Positions 1 to 12,000 of a stretch of DNA of 64,000 bases are shown here, piece by piece (the stretch's first letter is position 1; the number at the start of each line of letters is the position of its first letter). Made by a program: the position numbers and the translations under genes. Source of the DNA: Volvariella volvacea V23 (lineage: Eukaryota > Basidiomycota > Agaricomycetes > Agaricales > Pluteaceae); the NCBI GenBank assembly GCA_000349905.1, contig KB722736.1, forward strand, positions 3,631,057 to 3,695,056, in the 5' to 3' direction. The notes under the pieces were generated by a model. It was not told the origin of the DNA, made no database searches, and saw nothing but the letters and a program-made list of their open reading frames with translations.

Positions 1-767
1 TTTAAATCCCAACGGCTTAGACGGGAGTCTGGTGGGTTCCACCTCTGTTGAGCCCGATGGATTAAGCTTTCGAATCAAAGACTCCTCGACCTGGAGCAGC
101 GGTTGTAATCGTAGCTTTAGTTTAAGAAGTTCGGGTGATAGCGGCGGCGTGTCTGGATCCTGAGCGCTCATTGCATCAAGAATAAGGTGGATTGAGCGGA
201 CGACGTTTAGCTGAATGACAGCTCTCCACGACGCTCGTTCAGCGCGGAATGCCTAGGAGCAAAGCGTCAAGTCCGACGAATCAAGCGGAAGTAATCAGAC
301 CGACCTTGGGCTTGCACATCAACTGAAAGTCTAACCATTCGTAATGACGTTAAGACACGCAGTGTTGCAAAATCACTGAGATGAGATACGCACTCTTTAG
401 TAGTGTGGATTTTCCTTGCTTTATATGAGAATCTATGGCCGCAGAGTAGACAACGACGACGTACCTGATTCGCTTTGGCCTGGATGCAACCCGCCAGGTT
501 ATCAACTCGACCGATTCACCACTACCAGAACGCACGGAAATGCAACTCACCCAGCAACAGTACCTTCAATGGCTTTGAACCTTTTTTCTCCGCATTTCTT
601 TGCCTCTCCAACTCTGCGTCAATACCATCTGAGATCATCTTGGCCTCCTTCTCGGCTAATAATCTCGCCTCCCTTTCCTCCGGCGATTCATTGTCTGGCG
701 GAGCAATGGCTCTACTCAGGGGGTCATCATCACTGGGCAATGGTACACCATTGAGTTTCCCCATCAT
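1..767 (-). CDS. Heterotrimeric G-protein alpha subunit (5' part, truncated by window edge)
   Basis: The gene encodes the GTP-binding alpha subunit that relays receptor signals at the plasma membrane. Deduced exons are 551-767, 465-479, 394-414, 305-330 and 1-252, all phase-compatible. Splicing rebuilds the P-loop GQSESGKST (residues about 73-81), followed by LLKNFQ and then the helical-domain start AFRAERASWR, which is diagnostic of G-alpha. No single frame shows the P-loop because it sits on a 15-nt exon flanked by exons of 21 and 26 nt. The N-terminus starts ATG-ATG. The first ATG has the better context (ACCATG), whereas a start at the second would give MG and permit N-myristoylation. No cysteine for palmitoylation is seen near the N-terminus. 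The catalytic Arg/Gln switch regions lie outside the window. Family call is confident; the subtype is not determined. Confidence 0.9.
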
Positions 768-3700
768 GGTCTACGGGAGAGACTAGTGGGAAGGGCTCCG
801 GAAAGAATAGTTGATGCGTCCGTTCAGCACACGAAGGGTGATGCTGGCCGTGGGTGCGCGCAAATGCTTATGTGCGAACAGGACCCTGGCGATTGAAGGA
901 CCAGACAGGAAAGGAAAATAAAGGGAATGGAGGGGGAAGAGAAACAGAACAAGGAAGATAATATAAGGGGAATGAATGCGATAGCTGAGATGTATAAGCC
1001 TGATGCCGCCTGTCCATCACAATTTCCATTTCCGGGTCTCCCACCATCCGTTGTTCATGTCATCCTGGTGACCTTATTCCACCTTGGACTTGGACTGGTC
1101 GTCCCTGTGCCCTTGGCCTTGCTTTCTCGCGCTTTGGGAACGACTCTTGCCTCGCCGCCAGATACTGCGTACTCTCCTTCATCTTCTCCAGGTTCACGGG
1201 TGATAACGCTTGCAGAAGTTTGATGTGATGAGCCGTTCGTCGCTTAGTCAGGCATCTCTGCCGCATTGGGTGACGTATCATGCTGCTCAGTGTGGCTAGC
1301 GAATAGAGTACTTTGTCTGGGCAAGGCCGTTCAACACCCGCCCACGGAGCTGCGCCAATTGGTTGTCATAGAACACGACGCCACAGAATGCATGATATCT
1401 ATCACGCACTGTCAACTCTCGGTAGAACTGGGAAGATTGGGCTTGCCTTGTTAACTCTATCTTGTCCTGATGTCGCAATGGGAGCGCAGTTCTTTGTTGT
1501 ATCTCGAGGTACGTTTGATTCAGCGTTGAATGAGTTGAAAGCAGAGTTCAAGTTCGCTACCCGCAGTTGACCGAAGTAGAGAAATTAGAGGCCACTGCCG
1601 AACAATTGGGTGCCGGCTTTCGATGCAATGACCCTCGCGTCGACACGCGAGGGATTGGCGGTCTATTGAATTGTCATAAGAAGCAGACTAGAACCGTGTG
1701 CGATCGTCCGCATGCCGACAATGGCAAGCCCAATCACAATCACCCACCCAGCCACCTGACCTCGGCGAGGGCACCTTCAACACTAACAAATCTCGGTGGT
1801 TTTCCCAGCGTATCAATTCACCATTTACAAACCATGCTTCAGGCTTCGAGGACGCACAGTAGTGTCTTCATCACGCTTCTTCGTTTCTATTGCTTTGTGG
1901 GCTCCCTGTGTATCCTCTGGGCCATTTTACCGACTCTTCAATTGCCAGATGCATCTAGCCATCTATATAAACTGTATAGCATTGTTATACACCATCACTG
2001 AGCATCCTTGCCTCGAGCGCTGGACCGGAGTGTGATACTACTTCTCGATCCACCTCCCCACCCTTAAAACGCTCCAACTGGAAGTCACCACTTCGACGGC
2101 CTTCTGCTAGACCCGCTGGGTGATGCTCCCTAGCTAGTCTCAGATTTTGCGCCGAGGACCGACGAACAAGGAGACAAACATCGCTCAGACAGCACATAGG
2201 ACAGATAACACAGCTATACAATGTTTTGAATCTGGCCCTGCATGCACTATCCAATGACTGTTGCTCTTCCCATGCCGTACGCTGTTTTCTCTATTCCCTA
2301 CAACACCTCCTGCAACCACGGCTGATTAGTCCCCAAATTCCGAGAGCTCAGCCAGCGGGAGTTGTGTGTCGAATCCAGAGTAAGTCGGGATACATATGCA
2401 CCCACAAGTGTAGCACAGACCGTGTTTGAATCGTTTTGGGTGCCCCGCGGGCAGCTTAGCCTTGCAGATGATCCTGTCGTGGGTGAGGCGGCCGAAAGGG
2501 GGATCCGCATCAAATCAAGCCATGTAGGGATATCGATGCATCACTGGATGTTTATCTTGCTAGACCCTGACACTTCAAATAGGTAACTCGAACTTACCAT
2601 ATTGAACAAGGGTAGATTCCCAATTAAAAATTCAAGAATTATCTACGAGGATAAAGTACACAGGGGTTGCTGTTTATTGAGCGTTGACACTTGCACTCGG
2701 GCCGATTCACGAAAAGTAGGGTCCTTTACTCGGTATGATTCAAGTCCGCAGTCACTGAGCGTGTTGTATTCTCGAGTGCAGCACCAAGATAACCCACATT
2801 GAAAGCCGCTGTTCAACATAGTCACAATTTATTCAGTAGTTCTAGTCATATTCTAATATATTCACGAGCCCCAGGGGTCATGACACTTCATTTATCTACA
2901 AACCCATCTGCTACACCCTCCGAAGAGGCAGCGTTAAGGTTCGTTTCTTCAGCAATGAAATCTTCCTCGGAGCCTTTACCACTTTTGCACAGCTTCACAG
3001 ACACTTTCGGTATCCTTTCCGACAGCCCCCCGAACCCGTGGTCAAACTCAAACCCTCATGGTCCAGGACCATCAGATCCCTAAGGTTCGCACCTGAGGAG
3101 GGTTATCAGATAATCTGCATTCTTCCGCGGAGGTCGAGATATACGTGGGTGCAATGTTGGTTCATGCGACCACCAAAGTTCCATTCCAGCGAAATTCAAT
3201 ATGGTGCTGACATCTCACCTCGACCTACCACGGCAGTATAGTACCTAGACGCTCTAAGAGCTTAAAAGTTGCTGTCTCGACTCAACCTTTTTTATTTTCA
3301 ACTTTGGCCGAGGCGCTCGAATTAGCACCAAGTATTTGCATTTCCATCACTGGAAGGTAACTATACATAGGGTCTCGAAGGATGATACTGAATCAGCCGG
3401 GTTGCCCATGTCTCGAAATAAAACGAGTCAAAACCCAACCCCATCCCGTCACCTTCGCTAGTGCAGGCTATCCCCGTGCTCGGTGGCTGGAGGCGAATGT
3501 CTGGATTATTTCCAAACGATCACCGAGGATGACTTTCAGACACTCTGCACACTACACCCCTTCCCGTGCCCACGGGAACAGCCCAACAGGGCGCCGCCAT
3601 GAAATTTGTGGGTCCAGGCACGCGCTTATTCAACCCTCGGAGCGCCCGTACAGGCCCTGGACCAACGAATTGCTTCCAACGCACGAGAAACCACCCCCGT

Positions 3701-4277
3701 TCGAGGACCTGACCATGCCTCTCCGGCGCAGCAATGGAGGCTCGGACTGATATTTAATAATCACCCACAATAATCCTATCCAGCACCGCCGCATTTCCCA
3801 AGTATGCAGTGCCAAGGTGCTGTCTGAATAAGTCATGCTGTCTCAGGATCACTAACCGAGTCGTGGACGCCAATACAACGTCAAGCGTGGCAGCGTAAAC
3901 ACGTTGGAATAGGAGAATAACAACGCCTGTGGCTGTGGAGGTGTTGGATGCACAACTTGGTTACTCGTTACCCAGATTAGATCTCGCAATTCCGCCGACT
4001 GACTTTCGTTCTATCAGCTTGGGATTTCTCGAGCCCAGTAGCGAATCCTTCTATGTGCTATCGCGATTATTTGCGTGAGTAACGGGGGCACTCACATCTG
4101 TCTTAACCAGTCTAGTTGACTCGCCCATTTTCCAGGATAATCACCCGGATATTGAGGAGCCGCTGATGTAGGCCCAACACTCAGTCTTTCAAACCCGAGT
4201 AATTCATCACGCAGTAATTACACGCAAGCAAAGCAGGTTTTGCATCCGCCTCGGCCCATCTTACTACTTCCTCATTA

Positions 4278-4325
4278 GCCTCCACGAATTTCAGCCTCCA
4301 CGAATTTCAGCCTCCACGAATTTCA
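4278..4325. repeat. Perfect tandem repeat, 3 copies of 16 bp
   Basis: The unit gcctccacgaatttca is repeated three times head to tail (4278-4293, 4294-4309, 4310-4325) without mismatch. It lies in the gene-poor interval and looks like a recent minisatellite or slippage expansion. Confidence 0.95.
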
Positions 4326-5100
4326 AAAACTCAAAAGGAAGTAAATTACCCGACATATGATTACAAATCCATGTCGGACCTGTCATCCTCGGCCTTCACT
4401 GGCAAAGGCTCACTGCAAACCGCAGCTACAGTTCACAGTGTCTTCCGTGTTCAACGCGTCGTCACCATCACGATGCATGCATTTCTATCATCCTGGGTTG
4501 CTGTTTTACTTGTCGACACCTCTATTAATCACGTGCACTCACGACAGTTACTAATTCTGGTCACCACTCTCGCGATCACGCTGGCAATCACAACTCTTGG
4601 CACCGACAAGGACCCCGTGTTTTTTTGGGCGGTGTTGAGCCCAATGATATCAACACCCCTCGGAGGACGAGAAACGCCTACCGCTTGGTCATCTACATGA
4701 GAAAATTGACAAAAACCGGAACCACAAGCAGAACCAATGAACGTGATTACCCCATAGTATGATATCATCCCAATGCACATGTGGCTGTGTTTGGTACGAT
4801 TTGACCCAATCGTCGATTTCTTCTTCCGTCATAGGCGCAAGGGGAGTCTTGATCAAGCCAGTGAACATGGCGAATAAGCAAGGCAGGTTCAATCTCGGAA
4901 CTAAGCCAACATTGCCTTTTGAGCGACTCGGACGCCAGTACCCTGTACAATACGGTGTGTCAAGGTCCGGGAACACAACATACCGAAAGCCTAACATCGA
5001 GGCATGCCGGTGCCTACTAGCACACGCAGTCAAAGAAACGTGCGCGTGCGATCACGCATCACGACCCTTAGACTCACTTCAATTTCGGTCAAGTTCTAAA

Positions 5101-5117
5101 CCCGCCTGCCAGGCGGG
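5101..5117. repeat. Perfect 8-bp inverted repeat with 1-nt spacer
   Basis: cccgcctg-c-caggcggg forms a GC-rich perfect dyad. It lies in non-coding DNA, with no adjacent gene to assign it to as operator or terminator. Confidence 0.8.
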
Positions 5118-7651
5118 ATAGATGCCATGTAATAGAGCCCTCAAATCCCGGGATGTAATACTTATAAGGAAAAAGTCCGTGATAATCAGATATCAGGGGA
5201 CTCGAAGCTACTAAACTTACTAATATGCCTTCTTACATGAAATAAGCAGCAGGCCATTACCGAAATCGATGGGAAACGTCAACGGACAGCGCCAGCAAGT
5301 CATTGAGCCGGTTAATTCTGTTAACTTGCATTGATGATCATTTTGATGCTTATCCACCCACGAGTTAACGTTGTCCATGAGCTGAAATAAAATAAACTTG
5401 ACTGATTTACCCACAAAATGTCATCCGAACTCGCCTATACGACGGTAAAAGAACTATCCTTACGATCTTCTCTGTTTCCTCTGCATCGGCACATAGTTTG
5501 GCGGTGCGAAACATCGAAAGTCGATACCGATCCATCGTCGTTGCTCCTTTGGATGTACGACTGCAACTGACAAGCTGGGCACACCGCATCGGGTTAATCA
5601 AGCAACGGATTGGCAGGTGATTATCCTCTTCTCGCCCGGCTAAACGCAGTCCTCAGGCATCTATAATCAACTCCGTTCAAACCATCAAACTACCCAAACG
5701 TAGCCAAGATGCCCGTGCTTGTGATCGGCGGCTCCAGCGACTGTAATGATACGTGACGTTGATGGTGGCGCGTGTAGGCGCGTGTAAGCGCACGCAGTAT
5801 TCCATGATGGAGTACGGAACACACCTTCAAAAGACAACGAGGCTGAAAAAGCGTGCTGCGGACTGGCAAAGTCTCCTAACTTGGTCTGAGCTCGCCTACC
5901 GTGCCGCATTTCCCTAGTATCAACTTTGATCCGTTGTCTGAGGAGGGGCCCAGAAGGGGATCGATGCTGAAGGGGCCGTCAGGGAAGTAAGCTAATGCTT
6001 CTTCTCTACTGCTTTTCCTTTTCCAAGAAGCTGTAAATAGGCAGGCACGTTGATCCACGAGGCAGGCCATCGTAGTATGCGGGGTAGACACAATGTCTAC
6101 TGCTTTTCTGGGATCTAGAGCGATTACCGAGGCGAATTATGTGTAAGAGCTGGGCGTTGTAGTCGAGTCGGACACTCGAGACTGGACACGTGGTCTTGAA
6201 TGTCTTCGAATGTCGTACTATGATGCGCTTAGAGTTCACACTAAACCCGGTTCATTATGATATGATCTAGCGCTTCCGTTTTATCACTAATGCTTTAGCG
6301 CAGGGTATTGGTAGATGCTAACAGGATTCCTATATTTACTGTGAATGTACGTACTTGACAATCTGCTTAATTTATCGGGTAGGCGGACGCCGCAGCTGAT
6401 TCAAGTTGGCATTCCTGCATTCGTCGTCTCTCAAATACCTGGTATACTTTTACCATGGCGCACCATAAGCAAGCTGCCTGCCGGAATACGCGTGTACCTC
6501 TAGAACAACAAAGAGGTGCATGCACTCCGATCATTTGGAGCGCATACGTGCTCCCAATTGCGCACTTGGAATGCGTCCCAAAATGGGATCAACCTGACGG
6601 CCCGAGGAGTAGCATTGCACGCCCATAATGCATGGCGCCCAAGGAAGAGGACACCATATTGATGTAAATCTACAGCAATAGAGCCCGTGCCGCACGGAGG
6701 TGAAGCGCCCAGAGTGTGTGTGTTTTCATTTGTCCCGGTAGAGCCCCTCGACGGAATGCAAAAGATGATTCGGAGCGGCGAGAATGAGAGTGGTACCGTC
6801 AGCGAAGCAGGACGGATAACCTTCGGGCAAGGAACATGGAAAGTTAGCAGAGGACCCCAGTACACCAAAGAGGGGAGCTAGATCCCCTAAAATCGAAATC
6901 CGAACTCACCGGGGAACTTATACCCACCTCATACGAGTGCAACTCGCTCGGGCAGGGGGCATTAGCAGGTGGCGTTTACCACCTAGAACTAGGTTACTGA
7001 GGGTCGTAGACCGACAAGGTGAATCCGCCCAAGTCAAACTCGTGATTGTCGGGTGAGCATCGCCAGGATTTTAATGTTTCAGTTCCGATTGGTGCATGTA
7101 GTGAGAACACGCCGTGATCGTTCATGACTTTCAGATGGTAGGATGGGAGTCGAACATTGTAATGACGCAAGGGGTTGGGACGAGGACTCGATAACTCAGA
7201 AGGTCGACACGAATTTTGCTGTATTTCCTCATCCCGGGCCGCCCGGAGGTGATCTGAGATGAGGATAGTGTTCTGCGAAACAAGGCCGGTGAGGGCACAA
7301 ATAACGTGTTGCCAACGATGTGATGGCAGAGGACAAGCAGGAGGAACAAGCCAGAAATTGCAAGACGGCGTCGGAGGTTGCCCAGGATGTCCAGTGGGTG
7401 TTCGCAAGGGTCCTGGACGGGTGCCAGGAGGGGCACAGCATGGGATCTGAGATGGGATTACGTAAGTACTAAAATCTTGCAGCGAACGACAAGCACGGAC
7501 ACCAAGAAAGCAGCTTAGCCAAATCCAAACCAGGAGAACAATCTCCCTCCCTACAAATACGACCCATCTTCCGTCTTTTCTCCCCGCTTTTCTCGTCATC
7601 GTCCTCGTCATTCATCTCTCTACTCAGCTATTCCCCTCAGCACCCACCTCC

Positions 7652-9040
7652 ATGGCCCAATCCTGGCAGACGCTACCCGCCGAGATGAAGGCGGCCGTCA
7701 TCAACGTCCTGGAGATCGAGGACGTCAGGGTGTTTTCCAGAGTCAACCGAGACGCATACTCTATCTGTATCCCATTCCTATTCAAGGTGCGTACTCGCCC
7801 GGTCTGTGTTGTTCGTGTCTAACCTCCATAGTAGAATGTCGTATTGAAAGACATGGCAGCACTGGACCAGTTCCTGTCTGTCGTACCTCGAGACTATTGC
7901 CACTACATCGAAACTCTTTCCATCAGCACCGAATTCCCAAGCGCCACTTCCTCGCAGGATGAGCGTACCGACGCCGTTGTTGCTATTCTACTCGCTTCCC
8001 GCCGGCTGATTTCACTCGACCTTCGCATTGGTGGATGTCTGGGCAAGAATGTTATCACTCCTTTCTCCTGTTTACCTCACTTGAAACGCCTCGCTATCTA
8101 CAATTGTAATGACGAAACCGTCTATCCATTGTGGGTCCCACTTTCACTTACTTGTTCCACGCCACTGATCCCTATCAGGAGCGAGAGGCTGGCCGTATCT
8201 ATTGCTGCTTCTCTCCCATCACTCGAAGAGCTCACGTTGGATCGCATTTCCCGTTCCCGGATGCATGCCCCCGAACTCGAGGGAGTCTATCCATTTGTTC
8301 CTCTGGTCATTGGTGACGAGGATGTCCCAGACCATGCAGTGCTCGGATCAGAGCTCTTCCTCCCCTCCCTCCTCCGAATCCCGACTCTGCAAAAGCTCAG
8401 CATCCGTGATACCCATCTAGGCGATCCTCGGTGGGCCACCACCCCCATCGCTTGTCATCTCCAGGTTGTCGATCTGGGTAGTTGCTATCATGAAAGCGAA
8501 GAATCGAACCGCATTTGCACAGAGCGCATCATGTCCGCCGTAGGCCGCACTGTCCATGAATTCTCGCTTGCTACGTCGGTCACCGACTCCGTATTCGCCA
8601 AGCCATTGATAACCCCACTCCCCCGTCTCCGCAAGCTTCACATCAGTCCATTCTTCCCTGTCGACAGTGTTGTGGATACAATGTCGACTTTGGCCGGGTC
8701 CCCCATTGAAAGTGTGTCGATGCAGTGCTTCGAAGATGATGTCCTTGATGTCTGCTTAGCGTTGGAGGATTTTTTGAGTCTCAAGGTTGAGAAGGGTCAG
8801 GAGTTCTATCAGAACCTGGCGAGGATTGATGTGACGGTTGCTGCAAACGAGGATGTGGAGGCTACATTAGAGGAGAAGGAGGAGCGCAAGCAGGCTACCG
8901 AGAAGTTGCAAGAATTTTGCCGAGACCTCCGCCTCTCCAGCGCTGTTATTGAGAATGCCTCAGGCATTACTTCTAGAGGTGCTTCCCGAAGCGCTTCGGT
9001 TATGGAGTTCAGGCCAGAGGAATGCCCCGATTGCTTTTAA
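7652..9040 (+). CDS. F-box-like / leucine-rich repeat protein
   Basis: Deduced exons 7652-7786, 7835-8130 and 8179-9040 give 430 residues. The start ATG follows a CT-rich leader and opens directly into an F-box-like segment (LPAEMKAAVINVL, residues about 9-21, then VRVFSRVNR). It continues into leucine-rich strand/helix units such as LPHLKRLAIYNC, LPSLEELTLD and IPTLQKLSI, and ends with a charged helix (EEKEERKQATEKLQEF) and a low-complexity tail. Mushroom genomes carry very many such F-box/LRR proteins, thought to be substrate receptors of SCF ubiquitin ligases. No substrate can be inferred. Both introns are 48 nt, a multiple of three; the second is read through without a stop, so retention would still give a full-length protein. 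Confidence 0.75.
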
Positions 9041-12000
9041 GTGCATGCATAGACCATATCTGATTTGGGACTTTTGTGAGTATTTAGTGCTACCTTTGCC
9101 ATCCTTCCTGGTTTTCTATACGACGCGACACTTCACTCTATACAATTACTATTAAGTTATCTATTTTTCTCCTCTTTATATGCTATCGTTGGATACTTTG
9201 CTCTCTGGTGATGACACTTGTATACTCACCGCCTATGTACGTCCGTACATACCAAAACTTGCGTATTGGCAATGCACTATACCCTTGACTACGTATCATC
9301 ACCCCCACACATCTATCTGCGCTCGATCGAGCCGTTTCATCTCGTCTATGCACCGCACACTGTATCCCCCAGCTTCCCACCATTCTTGTATCAATGGCTA
9401 ATATATTGCGTATATACTCAACTGTGGCGCGTCATAACCACAACCAGGTTTCCGACATCACGGAAAATGGTCATATGAAAAACTGTCAAGTCAAACAAGG
9501 GTCCATCATCCTCGACCGGTTGCTCCGTCGTCATCTCGAGCTCAAGGACAACAATGCAATCCTTCATCAAAACCGAATGAACCAACCTCCCGGTACCGGT
9601 GCAGTATCCGTGCAAGGGGTGCACAGGTGCACCGCTTTGGGGAGCTTCAACCAGTCGATGCATCGACGTAGATCATTCATCTGCCCATAATGTTAATGAC
9701 ATCGCCTGGGCGCATCAATTTGCCAAGAACGCCTCTTCCTGAAATAGAACCACTTTGTCTGAAGGTTTTGATACTGTGATAATACTTACTTTATGAGGTC
9801 CACGATCAGCCACAATCCCAGTCGACTTGTTAGCGGGTTGGGCTGTGCTCCAAGGTATCGTCGTGTACCTGTCATCTCTTTTGATGTACACTTGTCAGTG
9901 GACGTGGATAGCGGAGTTGGGAGGTGGTTGTGGACCCCTTGAACGTTAAGTGGACATCAAGATATCGCGAACACCGGGGCTTCTCAGCAGAGGAGCATCC
10001 ATTCAGGGTTTGACAGCGCCGGAGAATGCATGTTGCCCTCGTCAAGTCTCTTGATGATATCAATCCAACGAGTTTTCCGAGTCGTGTGTCACGGCTTCAG
10101 ACCCTCCAATCATCCGGAACTCAGATGGACTCAAATCTTCCAAAGCACTTCGGCCAGAATGACCGCGAAGTGCGATACGGCTTCCAGCTACGCCGGCTTG
10201 TCACCGGTTCAGTGGGGGGATCTGCAACATCTCATTCCACGTCAGTATAACTCGACTACAAACCGGCATATTCGCAGTATTCGTTCACATATAAGTCATC
10301 CACGTCCTGACTGACGTTTGTGCACCCGGGCTGCCTGAACAAATGCTCTCGCCCTGAAGGCTGAACTGCGCTCGAATCATAATGCGCCCACATCCGCAAT
10401 CCATTCAGTAAATGCATCGCAAATCCTTACTCAATAACCGGTCTTTATGCTTACCCATTTGGAAACCAGCAGCTGCCAACTTCCCGCTGCTTCCTACCGC
10501 GGTGGGATCGAAAGAAGCACCCGTTTTAACCTAGCAGCCTGCCAACCAGCCGGCTGTTCTTCCGCAGTAGGCGGGAACTCACAGCGTAAGCCTAAGTGTC
10601 ACCTCAAGAACGACAGTGGTGCAAATCGCGAATCCCTATCATCCAGGGATAGTAAAGAAGGCTCCAACTATAGGTTTCTCCTCTATTTGAGTAAGAGGCC
10701 CGAGAAGCCGTTTAGGAAGCACGGACTTGAAGCTGAAGCTTATAGAGCGCGATCTAGTCATATAGACGCAGAAGCTCTAGCCTACAGCCTCCCTGTATAT
10801 CAAGTCGGGGTATGTCGGATGTTGAGCTCGAGCTCAAGGTAACTACGAGGGGGCGCGTTGTAGAAACGAGAACGCCTGAATCAGTCGCCAGAGCGAACAG
10901 TACGGAGTTCACTTGTTCAGTGACTCAGAATGAGGCTGAGGCCTGACTAGCGACTAACGACTGATTCTGCAATTGTTCTTGCTTGCTGCCGTGAAGTAAC
11001 AGCCCGTCAAGGCCGCCAGAGTGAAAAGAAAGAATGGCTGGATATTTAATAATTATACAGCAGTTTAGTCTTGGTGCTCCACAAAATATCAGTTAATTGT
11101 ACTACATTCGTCATCCAATCCTGAGTCTCCCCTGACTACGCATCGGGAGCTAAAGGATCAAAGGCTATGTCAGGCAATCTATGGACAATGCGAGGGCATT
11201 GCTGACTAGGAAGCGTAACGCATCTTTCAACGCCATTTCCGACACTGAAAGGAGAGTCGCGGATCTGGCATCCGGAAGATGCCTTACAAGGTGAGGCGCA
11301 CTAGCCCAACAAGGGGTTACCAAGGGTCGGTTCAGGTTCACAAAAGCCGAACAAGGCACAGTAAACTACGAACAAATACCAGCCAAACCACGATCCTGTC
11401 CATTGTGAGGCTCACCGATCATAGATACCAACATACAAACTCCACACCATATAATGGAAGGGGGAATCCTGATTGGACGTCCTGCCAGAGACATCTTTTT
11501 TGGGATAAAGAGGAATGAGGAAAGCATGCAAATGCAACAACCTTTCGATGCGAAGCAGAGCACGACACATGCTGTGAAACTCATCCCTTCAGCCCTCCGC
11601 AGCACAAGGCCTAGAGTAGCCAAGCATGGCTACTATTGCCCGAAACTACAATCGGACACCGATCGTTTAGCGCCATTTCCAAAGATTGTTACCAATAATA
11701 AAAACTGCTTTATCTGTACTATCTGGACACGTATCTCCGTATCCTCACGTCCTTCAAACCGTGTTGTAGGGGCGCACCTTCTGATCCGTTAATAGCTCGA
11801 TCATTTCCAAGGTGGAGGTATCTGGCAGTACAGTTAATGCAGACGCCTGACCGAGATTAGTACCATCAGCCCACTACTCAACGTCTAGCAGGTAGGTAAG
11901 CAAGGTCACGCCGACCAGACAGAGGACGCTGCATGAGTAATTTACCTTGTAAGATTAGATCTCCTTTGTCCTCGCTGGTCGGCAAACTTCGGGGTACTCC

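Larger units (their letters stand above)
768..7651. other. Gene-poor interval, no supportable gene
   Basis: About 6.9 kb between the G-alpha start and the F-box-like gene. Open frames are short, mutually overlapping and lack recognisable domains or consistent splice partners. A minus-strand stretch around 4780-4890 reads protein-like (an acidic TEEEIDDW segment) but has no start, stop or splice context and may be a gene relic. The interval also holds a 3 x 16-bp tandem repeat at 4278-4325 and a perfect 8-bp inverted repeat at 5101-5117. The roughly 600-bp minus-strand frame at 6994-7611 overlaps the promoter of the next gene and was not accepted. Confidence 0.6.

Noticed and set aside
1060..1281. 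Minus-strand Lys/Arg/Gln-rich frame of about 70 codons
   Set aside because: Looks partly helical, but has no splice partners or recognisable domain; insufficient to call a gene.
1313..1570. Frame with GAQFFVVSRGTF resembling an enzyme fragment
   Set aside because: No start context, no continuation through splicing and no family motif; treated as chance.
6994..7611. Open frame of about 205 codons on the minus strand
   Set aside because: It overlaps the leader and promoter of the plus-strand F-box-like gene, has no recognisable domain and an amino-acid pattern like non-coding translation.
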